DNA from: Planctomycetota bacterium
GTDB taxonomy: Bacteria; Planctomycetota; Phycisphaerae; Sedimentisphaerales; Anaerobacaceae
Length of the DNA: 17,078 nucleotides
NCBI GenBank assembly: GCA_013202635.1
Contig: JABMRO010000309.1
Span: 1 to 17,078 of the forward strand
Reading direction: 5' to 3'
The notes below the pieces were generated by a model, which did not search any database, had not been told where the DNA came from, and saw only the letters and a list, made by a program, of their open reading frames with translations. Positions within the stretch are counted from its first letter, which is position 1. Every line of letters begins with the position of its first letter. A program made the position numbers and the translations under genes. Shown here piece after piece: positions 6,078-13,526 of this stretch.

Positions 6078-6971
6078 CTTGAGATGACGCTCTAATTCTT
6101 CGGCCTCTCGGAAAATAGCTTCTGCCTTGTCGCGATGGCCGGCCTCCTTTGCTTCTCTGGCCAGAGCGTGAAGATGCTCGATTTCCTTCTTGATATCATG
6201 GGCCTTCTTTCGATGAGTGATTTCGTCTGTTTCCATAGCTAAATGGCGGGCTTTTTCGTGGAGTTCGTGAGCCTTATCATGATGTCCTTTTCGCTCGGCG
6301 TTCTCAGCAGCCTCTTTAAGCTCGGCAACTCTGTGGTGCATCTTTTCAATATGCTCGGCTATTTCCCGATGCTCAAGTTCGCGTTTCACAGCATGTTCAA
6401 GTTCTTCAGCCTCGGCCCAGAGGTCCTTGCTTTTTTCCATCTGGCCGTGCGCCTTGGCCTCAGCAGCCATTCGCCGCAACTGCTCAATACGTTCCTTGGC
6501 CTCGTGAAGCTTCCTGTCCTCGGCTTTCCTTTCGTGTGCTTCAATCTCCTCGGCTATTATCTCAGCTTTTTCGTGGAGTTCGTGAGCCTTGTCGTGATGA
6601 CCTTCTCGCTCGGCACGCTCGGCGGCCTCTTTGAGCTCGGCAATTCTTTGGTGCATCTTTTCCCTGTGCTCGGCCATCTCCCGATGCTCAAGTTCGCGTT
6701 TCACAGCATGTTCAAGCTCCTCTGCCTCGGCCCGAAGGTGTTTGGCGTTCTCTTCATGCTCACGCGCCATCGCACAAAGCTCCTCGATACGCTCTCTTGC
6801 CTCCTGGAACTTGTGCAGTGGTTCCCGTTCTTTATGGTCGATGAAACCATTGCGATTCCGGTCGAACCGTTTCTGCACCTTGTTCTTTACAGGAATCCTG
6901 TCCTCAGCGATAGACACCGCAGTCAAAACAAACACGAACACCATAGATAGAATAAAGATTTTTTTCCACAT
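5847..6971 (-). CDS. Secreted EF-hand, His/Glu-rich coiled-coil, poly-acidic repeat protein
   Basis: A 374-residue protein, unlike any family I can name. AAAGGAGG lies 8 bases before the ATG. Residues 1-22 are a Sec signal peptide (FILSMVFVFVLTAVSIA). Residues 37-48 (DRNRNGFIDHKE) are a perfect single EF-hand loop with all calcium-ligand positions. From about 50 to 300 it is a long charged helix rich in Glu, Lys, Ala and His, containing a 105-residue duplication (AEELEHAVKRELEHRE at 83 and again at 188). From 301 to 374 there are two acidic tracts of about 16 consecutive Asp/Glu, each followed by a leucine-heptad segment (ELEELKEQVEKLRDEVRRLR). The last unit is cut by a TGA that differs from AGA by one base, removing 24 residues. 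The expected location is outside the inner membrane, and calcium or other cation binding is likely. Structural, adhesive and metal-buffering roles are all possible; none is shown. Confidence 0.8.
   Translation of the reverse strand: MWKKIFILSMVFVFVLTAVSIAEDRIPVKNKVQKRFDRNRNGFIDHKEREPLHKFQEARERIEELCAMAREHEENAKHLRAEAEELEHAVKRELEHREMAEHREKMHQRIAELKEAAERAEREGHHDKAHELHEKAEIIAEEIEAHERKAEDRKLHEAKERIEQLRRMAAEAKAHGQMEKSKDLWAEAEELEHAVKRELEHREIAEHIEKMHHRVAELKEAAENAERKGHHDKAHELHEKARHLAMETDEITHRKKAHDIKKEIEHLHALAREAKEAGHRDKAEAIFREAEELERHLKDFAERDEDDDEDDDDEDDDEDELEELKEQVEKLRDEVRRLREDIAERDDDDDDEDDDDEDDDEDELEELEDEVEKL
6251..6733. repeat. Internal 315-bp duplication in the EF-hand gene
   Basis: The 168-base segment 6251-6418 recurs at 6566-6733 with scattered differences; the offset is 315 bases (105 codons). 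Both copies begin CTTTTTCGTGGAGTTCGTGA and end CTCGGCCC. The frame is kept, giving two copies of a His-rich helical module. The sequence between the copies is related only in composition. Confidence 0.85.
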
Positions 6972-7035
6972 TTCATTTGCCTCCTTTCTTGGTTAAGGCT
7001 TGCATTTAAATACCTTTGACATAAACGAAACATAG

Positions 7036-7086
7036 GAGCCGTACTCCGGCTCATTACATATCTGTTTTGTTCTCAAGTATATTATA
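7036..7086 (-). promoter_or_regulatory. Candidate -10 box and leader hairpin of the EF-hand gene
   Basis: On the minus strand a perfect TATAAT lies at 7086-7081, just after the Gfo/Idh stop codon; no good -35 is seen at 16-18 bases, so an activator may be needed or the match may be chance. Downstream, GAGCCG-GAGTA-CGGCTC (7052-7036) forms a perfect six-pair hairpin in the leader, with no U tract. The leader would be about 100 bases long. Confidence 0.35.
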
Positions 7087-7102
7087 CAACCCGCAGGAGA
7101 AT

Positions 7103-8401
7103 TTATAAGATAATTCTTTCTTTTTGTGGGTCGAACCGTGCGACTTTGCCCTGGCGCAAACCGAGCATACCCATTTGTAATGGCGTTTGCACGTGGTATG
7201 CTAAATCCATTGGGCTTAGTGTATCCTTCTGGCCGGACCGGCAGCAGTCGAGAAATTTCCCCCAGTATCCGACAAAATCTTCCCCGTGCTCGATGGCGAA
7301 GCGCTGCGGCTTCTTATTGGAACCGTCGGCGGGCATAAAAACGATTTCGTTCTTTTCGATTGTGAGCGTACCTTCCCACCCGCGAATAATGGGAATCCGC
7401 TGCCCCGAACCCCGGCTGTCGGTCCCCGGATGGTTATTGGCCTGTGTTCCGAGCACGGCCACCGTGATTTTCTCCGGGTAATCTATGAGCATATTAAACG
7501 TATCGGGAATCTCACGCTCCTGGTAGCGAAACTTTCCGCCCGTCGCAACGACTGTGCTGGGCATACCGACCCCAAGCATGGACAACACCGGCGTCAGGCT
7601 ATGTGGAAATAAATCGGTCGAAGGCCCGCCCGCATAATCCTCGTACATCCGCCAGCGGAAGTAGCGGCTCACGTCGAAAGGCCGCTTGGGCGAATCGCCG
7701 AGGAACGCTTTCCAGTCCAGCTCAGAACCGTCTTTGGCGTCTGGATTGTCGATTGGCATCCCTCGCTCGCCCCAGTCGCCGACTCGGAAATAACCGCACT
7801 CGGCGTGGACAGGCTGGCCTATCAAACCGTCCGCAATAAGCTTTTTCATTTGCCGCCAGGCCGCATCGTACATTCCCTGAGTTCCGAGTTGAAAGACTCG
7901 ACCGCTTTTTTTAACTTCTTTAGCCAATCGTTTGGTCAAACCGAACTGCCTCCAGTGTGTCACGGGCTTCTCGCAGTAAACGTTTTTGCCCGCTCGAACC
8001 GCGTCAATTGCCTGATAGCCGTGTTGGTGGTCAGGCGTGGCGATGCAGACAACATCTACATTTGAATCGGCAAGCAGCTCGCGATAGTCTGTATATCCTT
8101 TGGCCTTGTAGCCGTCCATGACTTTTTTCATTCGGGGTCGATAAGCGTCACAGGCTGCAACAATTTTCACATTTGCGTACTTGTTCTTTAGGTAATGTAC
8201 GGCCTGAAGGTGAGCCTGGCTCCGACCGCCGCACCCGATAAATCCGACTCCAATGCGCTCGTTGGCGCTCCTGCCGAATGCACGTTTCGCAGATGTGCCC
8301 GCCACTGTAACCGTCGCCGCGGCTGCGCCCGCCCGGTGAATGAACTGCCGGCGTGTCAGGCTGTTATCTGTCTTGTCTGGTGATTTTTGTTTGTTATGCA
8401 T
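7103..8401 (-). CDS. Tat-exported Gfo/Idh/MocA family oxidoreductase
   Basis: A 432-residue NAD(P)-dependent sugar oxidoreductase with a twin-arginine signal (LTRRQFIHRAG, residues 15-25, then an Ala-rich core), so exported folded with its cofactor. The Rossmann nucleotide motif is GFIGCGGR (53-60); ATPDHQHGYQA (121-131) and the catalytic CEKPVTH (143-149) follow, and FPHSL (265-269) supplies the usual active-site His region of the C-terminal domain. GAGGAG is 6 bases before the ATG. Relatives in Bacteroidota and planctomycetes oxidise hydroxyls of sugars or glycosides, often at C3, ahead of DUF1080-type cleavage. It is 27 bases downstream of the DUF6807 gene and probably in its operon. Substrate unknown. 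Confidence 0.92.
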   Translation of the reverse strand: MHNKQKSPDKTDNSLTRRQFIHRAGAAAATVTVAGTSAKRAFGRSANERIGVGFIGCGGRSQAHLQAVHYLKNKYANVKIVAACDAYRPRMKKVMDGYKAKGYTDYRELLADSNVDVVCIATPDHQHGYQAIDAVRAGKNVYCEKPVTHWRQFGLTKRLAKEVKKSGRVFQLGTQGMYDAAWRQMKKLIADGLIGQPVHAECGYFRVGDWGERGMPIDNPDAKDGSELDWKAFLGDSPKRPFDVSRYFRWRMYEDYAGGPSTDLFPHSLTPVLSMLGVGMPSTVVATGGKFRYQEREIPDTFNMLIDYPEKITVAVLGTQANNHPGTDSRGSGQRIPIIRGWEGTLTIEKNEIVFMPADGSNKKPQRFAIEHGEDFVGYWGKFLDCCRSGQKDTLSPMDLAYHVQTPLQMGMLGLRQGKVARFDPQKERIIL

Positions 8402-8428
8402 AGCTTTCTCCTCAATTAATTTATATTA

Positions 8429-9361
8429 TTACTTGCTATTGACCCACCATTTATAAACGTTTTCGATTTGTTCGTTTTCAACCCGATTGTCCCACACAGC
8501 AACAGCATAGCATAATGCCAGCGGTTTACCAGATAGAACCTTCAACGGTTCTCTGTGCAGATTCAGCGTCGCAGAAAGGTAGGCAAACGACTTGGTCATA
8601 GTAAACCACTGTGTCGGGTGACGCAAATTATCCGGATGGCCGAACATGGCGACCGTAACAACCTTGCCGTTTGCTTTGGCGGTATAAGCGCACCAGTCTG
8701 CTCGCACGAGCCGTTCGTCACCCCGCACGACTTCGCCGATTTTGCCTTCGGCGTTGCGGAACTGACCGCCGGTATCCATCGATTTCAAAAAACGCATACC
8801 CAAACCGAAATAATGAGACCCTGTAAGCGTCACTGATTTTTTTCCGGACGGGACGGCAAAGCTGGATTGCCAGCTCAAAACAGTAGCTTCGAAGTCCTTC
8901 GGTTGATAAACTTTGATTGTCCGATGTTCTTTTAGTAATAATTCCTGACTGCGGGGATTGACCCAGCCGAGCTGTTCCGTAAAACTTGCGCCATCACCTC
9001 GTTTGTCGATTCTTATATTGGAAAAAGACCGGTGCGCTTGTCGGCCAGGTGCCTGCTGTTCTTCCCAGAAATTTACACCATCGACGGCTATCGCAAACAT
9101 CAATGCGTGATGATGCTGATGGTCAGATGGCGCATCACGCAGAACATTAACTCCACGCGGTGAGAATAACTGCTGCACGTAGGGTTTAAAAGGTACATTC
9201 TCGTAACAATAGCGCAGCAAAACACGCTGGTCTGTGTGTACAGATACTACATTTTCTTCTGTCGTAATCCGCATCGGATTTTTTGCGAATGTCGTATTTG
9301 AGACGGCTAAAAAACCGACAATCAACAGAAAAATGATGGCAATACTTTTGAATTTTTCCAT
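8429..9361 (-). CDS. Exported DUF6807 (PmoA-like) protein
   Basis: A 310-residue protein. AAGGAG is 8 bases before the ATG. The signal peptide is MEKFKSIAIIFLLIVGFLAV, likely cleaved after TFA near residue 26. The body fits DUF6807, often labelled PmoA in databases (PF14100): FKPYVQQLFSPRGVNVLRD, then the hallmark His cluster DHQHHHALMFA (80-90) and VDGVNFWEE. The PmoA label is historical and does not imply methane oxidation; in planctomycetes and Bacteroidota these genes usually lie beside Gfo/Idh oxidoreductases and sugar enzymes, as here. The role is probably sugar- or glycoside-related; the His cluster suggests a metal or catalytic site. It lies 33 bases from the sulfatase and 27 from the Gfo/Idh gene. 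Confidence 0.85.
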   Translation of the reverse strand: MEKFKSIAIIFLLIVGFLAVSNTTFAKNPMRITTEENVVSVHTDQRVLLRYCYENVPFKPYVQQLFSPRGVNVLRDAPSDHQHHHALMFAIAVDGVNFWEEQQAPGRQAHRSFSNIRIDKRGDGASFTEQLGWVNPRSQELLLKEHRTIKVYQPKDFEATVLSWQSSFAVPSGKKSVTLTGSHYFGLGMRFLKSMDTGGQFRNAEGKIGEVVRGDERLVRADWCAYTAKANGKVVTVAMFGHPDNLRHPTQWFTMTKSFAYLSATLNLHREPLKVLSGKPLALCYAVAVWDNRVENEQIENVYKWWVNSK

Positions 9362-9394
9362 AACCGCTTCTCCTTCAATTACTTTTTAACATGC

Positions 9395-10849
9395 TTACTT
9401 TGGCCCATCTGTTCCGTCCCACTGGTAATTCCACATAGCCATATATTCATGACCTGGTAAAAATTTGTCATTTGTTTTTTTGAGCTTTTCAAATAATATT
9501 TTTTCCAGTTTTTGCTGGACCTGCATATACTTTGGACTATTGCACAGATTTTCCAGTTGATATGGATCCGCCTGATTATCATAAAGCAGCCAGGGGCCGT
9601 TAATGTCCCGCACATAGGTATATTTTCGTGTGCGAACTCCGCGATATTCCCGACCACCCCGCTTATAATTCCATTGATGGAACGGCACCGGGCATATTAT
9701 CAATGCGGCATCATTATCAGGCGACTCTGTCTCTTTAATCACACCAGAGAAATCTCTGCCCTCAACCGATTTTGGAATGGTAATACCGCTCAAACCGAGC
9801 AGTGTCGGCATAATATCAGGTGTATTAATCGGCATATCAATCTTTCTGCCTGTTTTTCCATGTACCGCAGGATAGCGCAATAAAAACGGAATCCTGACCG
9901 ATTCTTCCCAGGGTTTTTGTTTTTTTGTCTGACCGTGTGAATGCAGCATATCACCATGGTCGGAAGTAAAAACAAAAATAGTATTTTTTTCAATACCGCA
10001 TTTTTTTAGCGTCGCAAGTAAATCTGCAATGCTGTCATCCAATGCTGCGATATGGGCGTAATAACCGGCCAGTTCCTCCCGGGCCCTTTTCTTTAGCGAC
10101 TCAGGGACATTGGGATGAAGGATGATTTTATCTGCGGAGAACATCTTTCGATATTTCTCAGGCGCCGTATGATAAGGCGCGTGCGGCGGACCCCACGACA
10201 TAAAAAGAATAAACGGTGTTTTGTTTGCGTGCTGCCGGATGTATTTCTGGGCTTCGCGGGTCTGAGCGAGTGCATCATAACCGTCCCAGTATTGTTTAAC
10301 GTCTGTTTCGCCGTAGTAAAGTGATTTATTATAGTTATGTGTGCATTCACATACCTTCCAGAACTTAAAGCCCTGTCTTCTTTCTTCTGGTATGAAAGAA
10401 CTCCTGCCATGGCCGTCAATGTGCCATTTGCCGATATAGCCTGTTTCGTAACCGGCCCTGCCGTAAACCTTGCCTATAGTCGTCGCATCGGGATCCAGGG
10501 GCTTGTCGTTATAAAAGAGACCGTGCGTAAGCCAGTACTGTCCGGTCAGTAAGCTTCCGCGATACGGAGTGCACACCGGACAACCTGATACGGCATTTGT
10601 GAAATTTATACTTTCTTTCGCAAGGTTGTCTAAGCAGGGCGTTTGAGCATTCGGGTCGCCGGCATAACCGGTTGCCTGTGCACGCCATTGGTCCGCGAAA
10701 ATAAATACGAGATTCGGCTTTCGTGCGGATTTTGCCCCAAAAAACGGTACGCCGGCACATCCCGCTAAGCCTGTCCCTAAGAAAACCGAAGCTGCTCCAA
10801 GCCCGGCACTCTGTAAAAACTCTCTTCTTTTAATATGTCCTTTTTTCAT
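9395..10849 (-). CDS. Sulfatase (S1, Cys-type FGly) with Tat signal and lipobox
   Basis: A 484-residue sulfatase. The N-terminus carries a twin-arginine motif (KRREFLQSAG, 8-17), then a hydrophobic stretch ending LAGC, a lipobox with Cys31: a Tat-exported lipoprotein. NLVFIFADQWR (46-56) gives the first metal site. C93-T-P-Y-R97 followed by GSLLTG is the formylglycine signature, where Cys93 is converted by a formylglycine-generating enzyme. GKWH (140-143), HAP (223-225) and SDHGD (296-300) complete the active site. It is expected to remove sulfate from a carbohydrate or aryl ester; the specificity subfamily cannot be told by eye. The RBS is weak (AAAGAAAG). No formylglycine-generating enzyme or anaerobic sulfatase maturase lies in the window. 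It follows the GH38-like gene by 97 bases, on the same strand. Confidence 0.92.
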   Translation of the reverse strand: MKKGHIKRREFLQSAGLGAASVFLGTGLAGCAGVPFFGAKSARKPNLVFIFADQWRAQATGYAGDPNAQTPCLDNLAKESINFTNAVSGCPVCTPYRGSLLTGQYWLTHGLFYNDKPLDPDATTIGKVYGRAGYETGYIGKWHIDGHGRSSFIPEERRQGFKFWKVCECTHNYNKSLYYGETDVKQYWDGYDALAQTREAQKYIRQHANKTPFILFMSWGPPHAPYHTAPEKYRKMFSADKIILHPNVPESLKKRAREELAGYYAHIAALDDSIADLLATLKKCGIEKNTIFVFTSDHGDMLHSHGQTKKQKPWEESVRIPFLLRYPAVHGKTGRKIDMPINTPDIMPTLLGLSGITIPKSVEGRDFSGVIKETESPDNDAALIICPVPFHQWNYKRGGREYRGVRTRKYTYVRDINGPWLLYDNQADPYQLENLCNSPKYMQVQQKLEKILFEKLKKTNDKFLPGHEYMAMWNYQWDGTDGPK

Positions 10850-10946
10850 AAAACTTTCTTTTGGCTCATTCTTGACTGTCGGTTCTTCTGCGACCGTCTA
10901 AAATCCGAAACAATATTTACTGAATCTGAAATACCTTTGAAACCTG

Positions 10947-13508
10947 CTAATTTAAAGGTTCGATCCTTACTGTTTGAATCTGCCAGGGCCGGAAATTAAG
11001 CGGTCCGGAAACGGTTTCGCCCCCGCGTCCTGCAAAATCCACCTTTGTTAACCGGGTTCGTCCCGGCAGATAGTCAACCGGGACGTTGCTGTTACGACCC
11101 TGGTATTCATACATTCGTAAATAGCTTTTTCCTTCCTTGCAATACAGGGCGGAAACAACCACATTCGTAGAGGTGACCTTAAATAAACTCAATTCGTTTC
11201 CGAAACGGCCGTCCCCGGGAGCGGTAAAAACGCCGACACAAGGGAAATTGTACTCTAAAGCGCGTCGGTGCAGGTCTGCCTTACGCCGGTCTCCACCGAA
11301 TGGACAAAGTGCGAATTCGTAGGTAAAGTCGCCGTTGAGCATGCGGGTGCCCCAGATGTAATACATTGCGTATGCCAGAGGAACAGAAAAACTCCCGTCA
11401 GCCTCGCGGATTGAACCCATAGTGCCTCGATTGAAAACTGCCAGGCCCTTGCTGCCGTCTGTTAGTGCTGTCCAGTAAAGACCATTGATATAGCGGTCTG
11501 AGGTCTCGGCGATGGCAAAGGGAAGGTCGCGTACACCGACACTGTCGTCACTTACCGCCGGGAAGATTTTGAAACGCAGTTTATCTTCATGCACAAAGGG
11601 CGATTTCGAGTCCCGCATATTATCGCTTATTCGGCCGATTTTCTGACCTTGAAACTGAAAACGGACCCGGCAATCGAGCTGCGGGTTGTCCGCTCGTAAA
11701 ACAATCTCCAGCGTATAAGGAATGCTTCCAATCAAACCACATTCACGGGCGATAGCCCACGGCGCTCCGTTGCGGCCGGGCTCAATAAACCACGTACCCT
11801 TCGACTCGCAGTCCTGGCCGTCGATTTTACCGGCGAAGAAACCGCTCCTTTTACCGGATTTGAAAAAGCCTTCTTTTGTGCGCCTGTTAACAAGCGAGTT
11901 TATTCCACCTTCTTTATTGAATCGCACTATTATATGCGGGCTCATGATGCGCAGATTTTCCTTATCTACCTCAATACCCGTACTTTGTTGAACCGGCTTG
12001 TCCTGTATAGGTACCAGTGCATAGGACACTAATCCAAGCGCCGGAACGTCGGCCAAGATTGACATATATGCCTTCTGGATACTTCCATCGGAATACCTGT
12101 CCGCCGAAAGCAGGATGGCCGGTACCGTTTCTTTTCCCCGTCGCAAACCGAGTGCCTTGGCGGCACCTTTCGGTAAAGATACTCTAACCTCGACCCATTC
12201 CTTCCTTGGCCATGAGTGAGGATTAAATACCGTCACCTGTGCGGTCTTTCCACCTTCCATACGCCGGGCCATATAACGCAGGCATCTGTCTTTAACACCG
12301 GAGGAAGCTGTCAATGATGCTGTAAGAAATTTGTGGGCGTTAGAGAGCAATCCGCATATCTGCACATCATGGTGTTGTGCGATCAGAAGGTTTTGCCACG
12401 ACCGGCGAATCTCACTTTCGTGGCCCGAACCTCCCAGCAGATGCTCTATCGCTGCTAATCTCTCTGCGGTCAGCACCTCCACCTCTGCTCGGCGGGACGT
12501 ATTCCAGATCTCATTGCCGCAATAGCCCCATGGCATCCGAACCTGAAAGTCGTTGGGTAATGTTTTTAACCTCTTCTCAGGGGCAGGAAAAGTAGGGAAT
12601 ATTTCCTCAAGAAGCATCCATTTGTACCCTTCTTTGCCTTCGTACTGTTTGACAAGCCCCTCACGGCGTAAGCCCGAATCGTCGGCGCGTGTGGCCAAAA
12701 GCGGCTTGATGTGCGCAAAATCTTCACGGAACTTCTCCAGCGGGGTATTGCACTCCGGCCCGGGATAGCGGGTCAAAATCCAGTTGTCTGTTGTCGTGCG
12801 TCCGAACTCCGCCCCCTCGCCAACGTAAGTGGGAATCGTTGGGATATGCGAGCCGTCTAATCCAGCCCACAAACCGATTGCAACATTGAAGTTTGGATTA
12901 TAACCATACATCATATAGTGCGTCCGCATGATGGCCCCGGAGAAACCAAATCCATTGAGTATTTGTGGAATCTGGCTGTGCATGGCATGTTCGCTCATCA
13001 GGTAAACATCCGGAGAGCAGTTGAAATGATGCCGGTCTGCTTCTAAGGCGTAGCCGATCTGGCGAACATTCGATTCCTCATTTATGAACACGGACAGCGG
13101 CTGGCCGTATGTGCAGCTTCCTATCCCGAAACGTCCCGGGTAACGTTTCAGGTATCCGCGTATTTCCTCCAACACTTCTGGATTATGCTCGGCCAGGTAA
13201 TCATAAGTATAAGCCTCGTTCTCAAGGCCTATCTTAAAGCTTGGATAGCGGTCCAGCCATTCAACGGCACCGCGAAGATGTTTTAAAAAGTGCTCCTCCC
13301 CCCAGAGCACCACTCCGCCGTGGTCGTAAGTCAGCAGATAAAGCGGTGAATCAACCTCAGCCTCTCTTGCCGCCGCATTATCAGCAAATGGACTTGCAGC
13401 CAAAGCTAAAACTAAAATCGCCGGGAACCATCGCCAAACCATTGTTCTTACCAATAAATCTCTTTTGGTTTGAAAAATGGGAACTTCCTGTGAAATACAT
13501 AAATTCAC
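10947..13508 (-). CDS. Exported GH38-like (alpha-mannosidase family) protein, altered active site
   Basis: About 853 residues from a GTG at 13508, chosen because AGGAG lies 6 bases upstream; ATG 13442 is the alternative and would begin at the signal peptide core. The leader is VWRWFPAILVLALAASPFA. The N-terminal part (about 55-330) resembles the GH38 catalytic barrel, with IRGYLKRYPGRFGIG and SPDVYLMSEHAMHSQIPQIL. QHHDVQICG (378-386) matches the conserved QHHDxxxG, and VFNPHSWPRKEWVEV opens the C-terminal beta domains. By eye alignment to HSHNDPGW and the IDPFGHSPTMP type, the HxHxD zinc motif reads LLTYDHGG and the nucleophile Asp is Ser, with Glu173 beside it. So two of four zinc ligands are changed. 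Inactive, remodelled or a related family are all possible. Confidence 0.75.
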   Translation of the reverse strand: MNLCISQEVPIFQTKRDLLVRTMVWRWFPAILVLALAASPFADNAAAREAEVDSPLYLLTYDHGGVVLWGEEHFLKHLRGAVEWLDRYPSFKIGLENEAYTYDYLAEHNPEVLEEIRGYLKRYPGRFGIGSCTYGQPLSVFINEESNVRQIGYALEADRHHFNCSPDVYLMSEHAMHSQIPQILNGFGFSGAIMRTHYMMYGYNPNFNVAIGLWAGLDGSHIPTIPTYVGEGAEFGRTTTDNWILTRYPGPECNTPLEKFREDFAHIKPLLATRADDSGLRREGLVKQYEGKEGYKWMLLEEIFPTFPAPEKRLKTLPNDFQVRMPWGYCGNEIWNTSRRAEVEVLTAERLAAIEHLLGGSGHESEIRRSWQNLLIAQHHDVQICGLLSNAHKFLTASLTASSGVKDRCLRYMARRMEGGKTAQVTVFNPHSWPRKEWVEVRVSLPKGAAKALGLRRGKETVPAILLSADRYSDGSIQKAYMSILADVPALGLVSYALVPIQDKPVQQSTGIEVDKENLRIMSPHIIVRFNKEGGINSLVNRRTKEGFFKSGKRSGFFAGKIDGQDCESKGTWFIEPGRNGAPWAIARECGLIGSIPYTLEIVLRADNPQLDCRVRFQFQGQKIGRISDNMRDSKSPFVHEDKLRFKIFPAVSDDSVGVRDLPFAIAETSDRYINGLYWTALTDGSKGLAVFNRGTMGSIREADGSFSVPLAYAMYYIWGTRMLNGDFTYEFALCPFGGDRRKADLHRRALEYNFPCVGVFTAPGDGRFGNELSLFKVTSTNVVVSALYCKEGKSYLRMYEYQGRNSNVPVDYLPGRTRLTKVDFAGRGGETVSGPLNFRPWQIQTVRIEPLN

Positions 13509-13514
13509 CACTAA

Positions 13515-13519
13515 CTCCT
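13515..13519 (-). promoter_or_regulatory. Ribosome binding site fixing a GTG start
   Basis: AGGAG on the minus strand is 6 bases from GTG 13508 and 3 from GTG 13511. It lies inside the 18-base gap after the isomerase stop codon, which suggests translational coupling. Confidence 0.6.
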
Positions 13520-13526
13520 GCGATTA

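Noticed and set aside
5725..6087. Poly-serine + strand frame
   Set aside because: A shadow of the acidic CAT/CGT trinucleotide tracts of the minus-strand EF-hand gene.
5833..6733. CRISPR array or transposon-type repeats
   Set aside because: The repeats are in-frame coding duplications of 129 and 315 bases with no spacer pattern, terminal inverted repeats or transposase.
6243..6950. 235-codon + strand hydrophobic frame
   Set aside because: Antisense of the charged coiled-coil gene; Glu/Lys codons read as Phe/Leu on the other strand. The minus frame has a signal peptide, EF-hand and perfect RBS.
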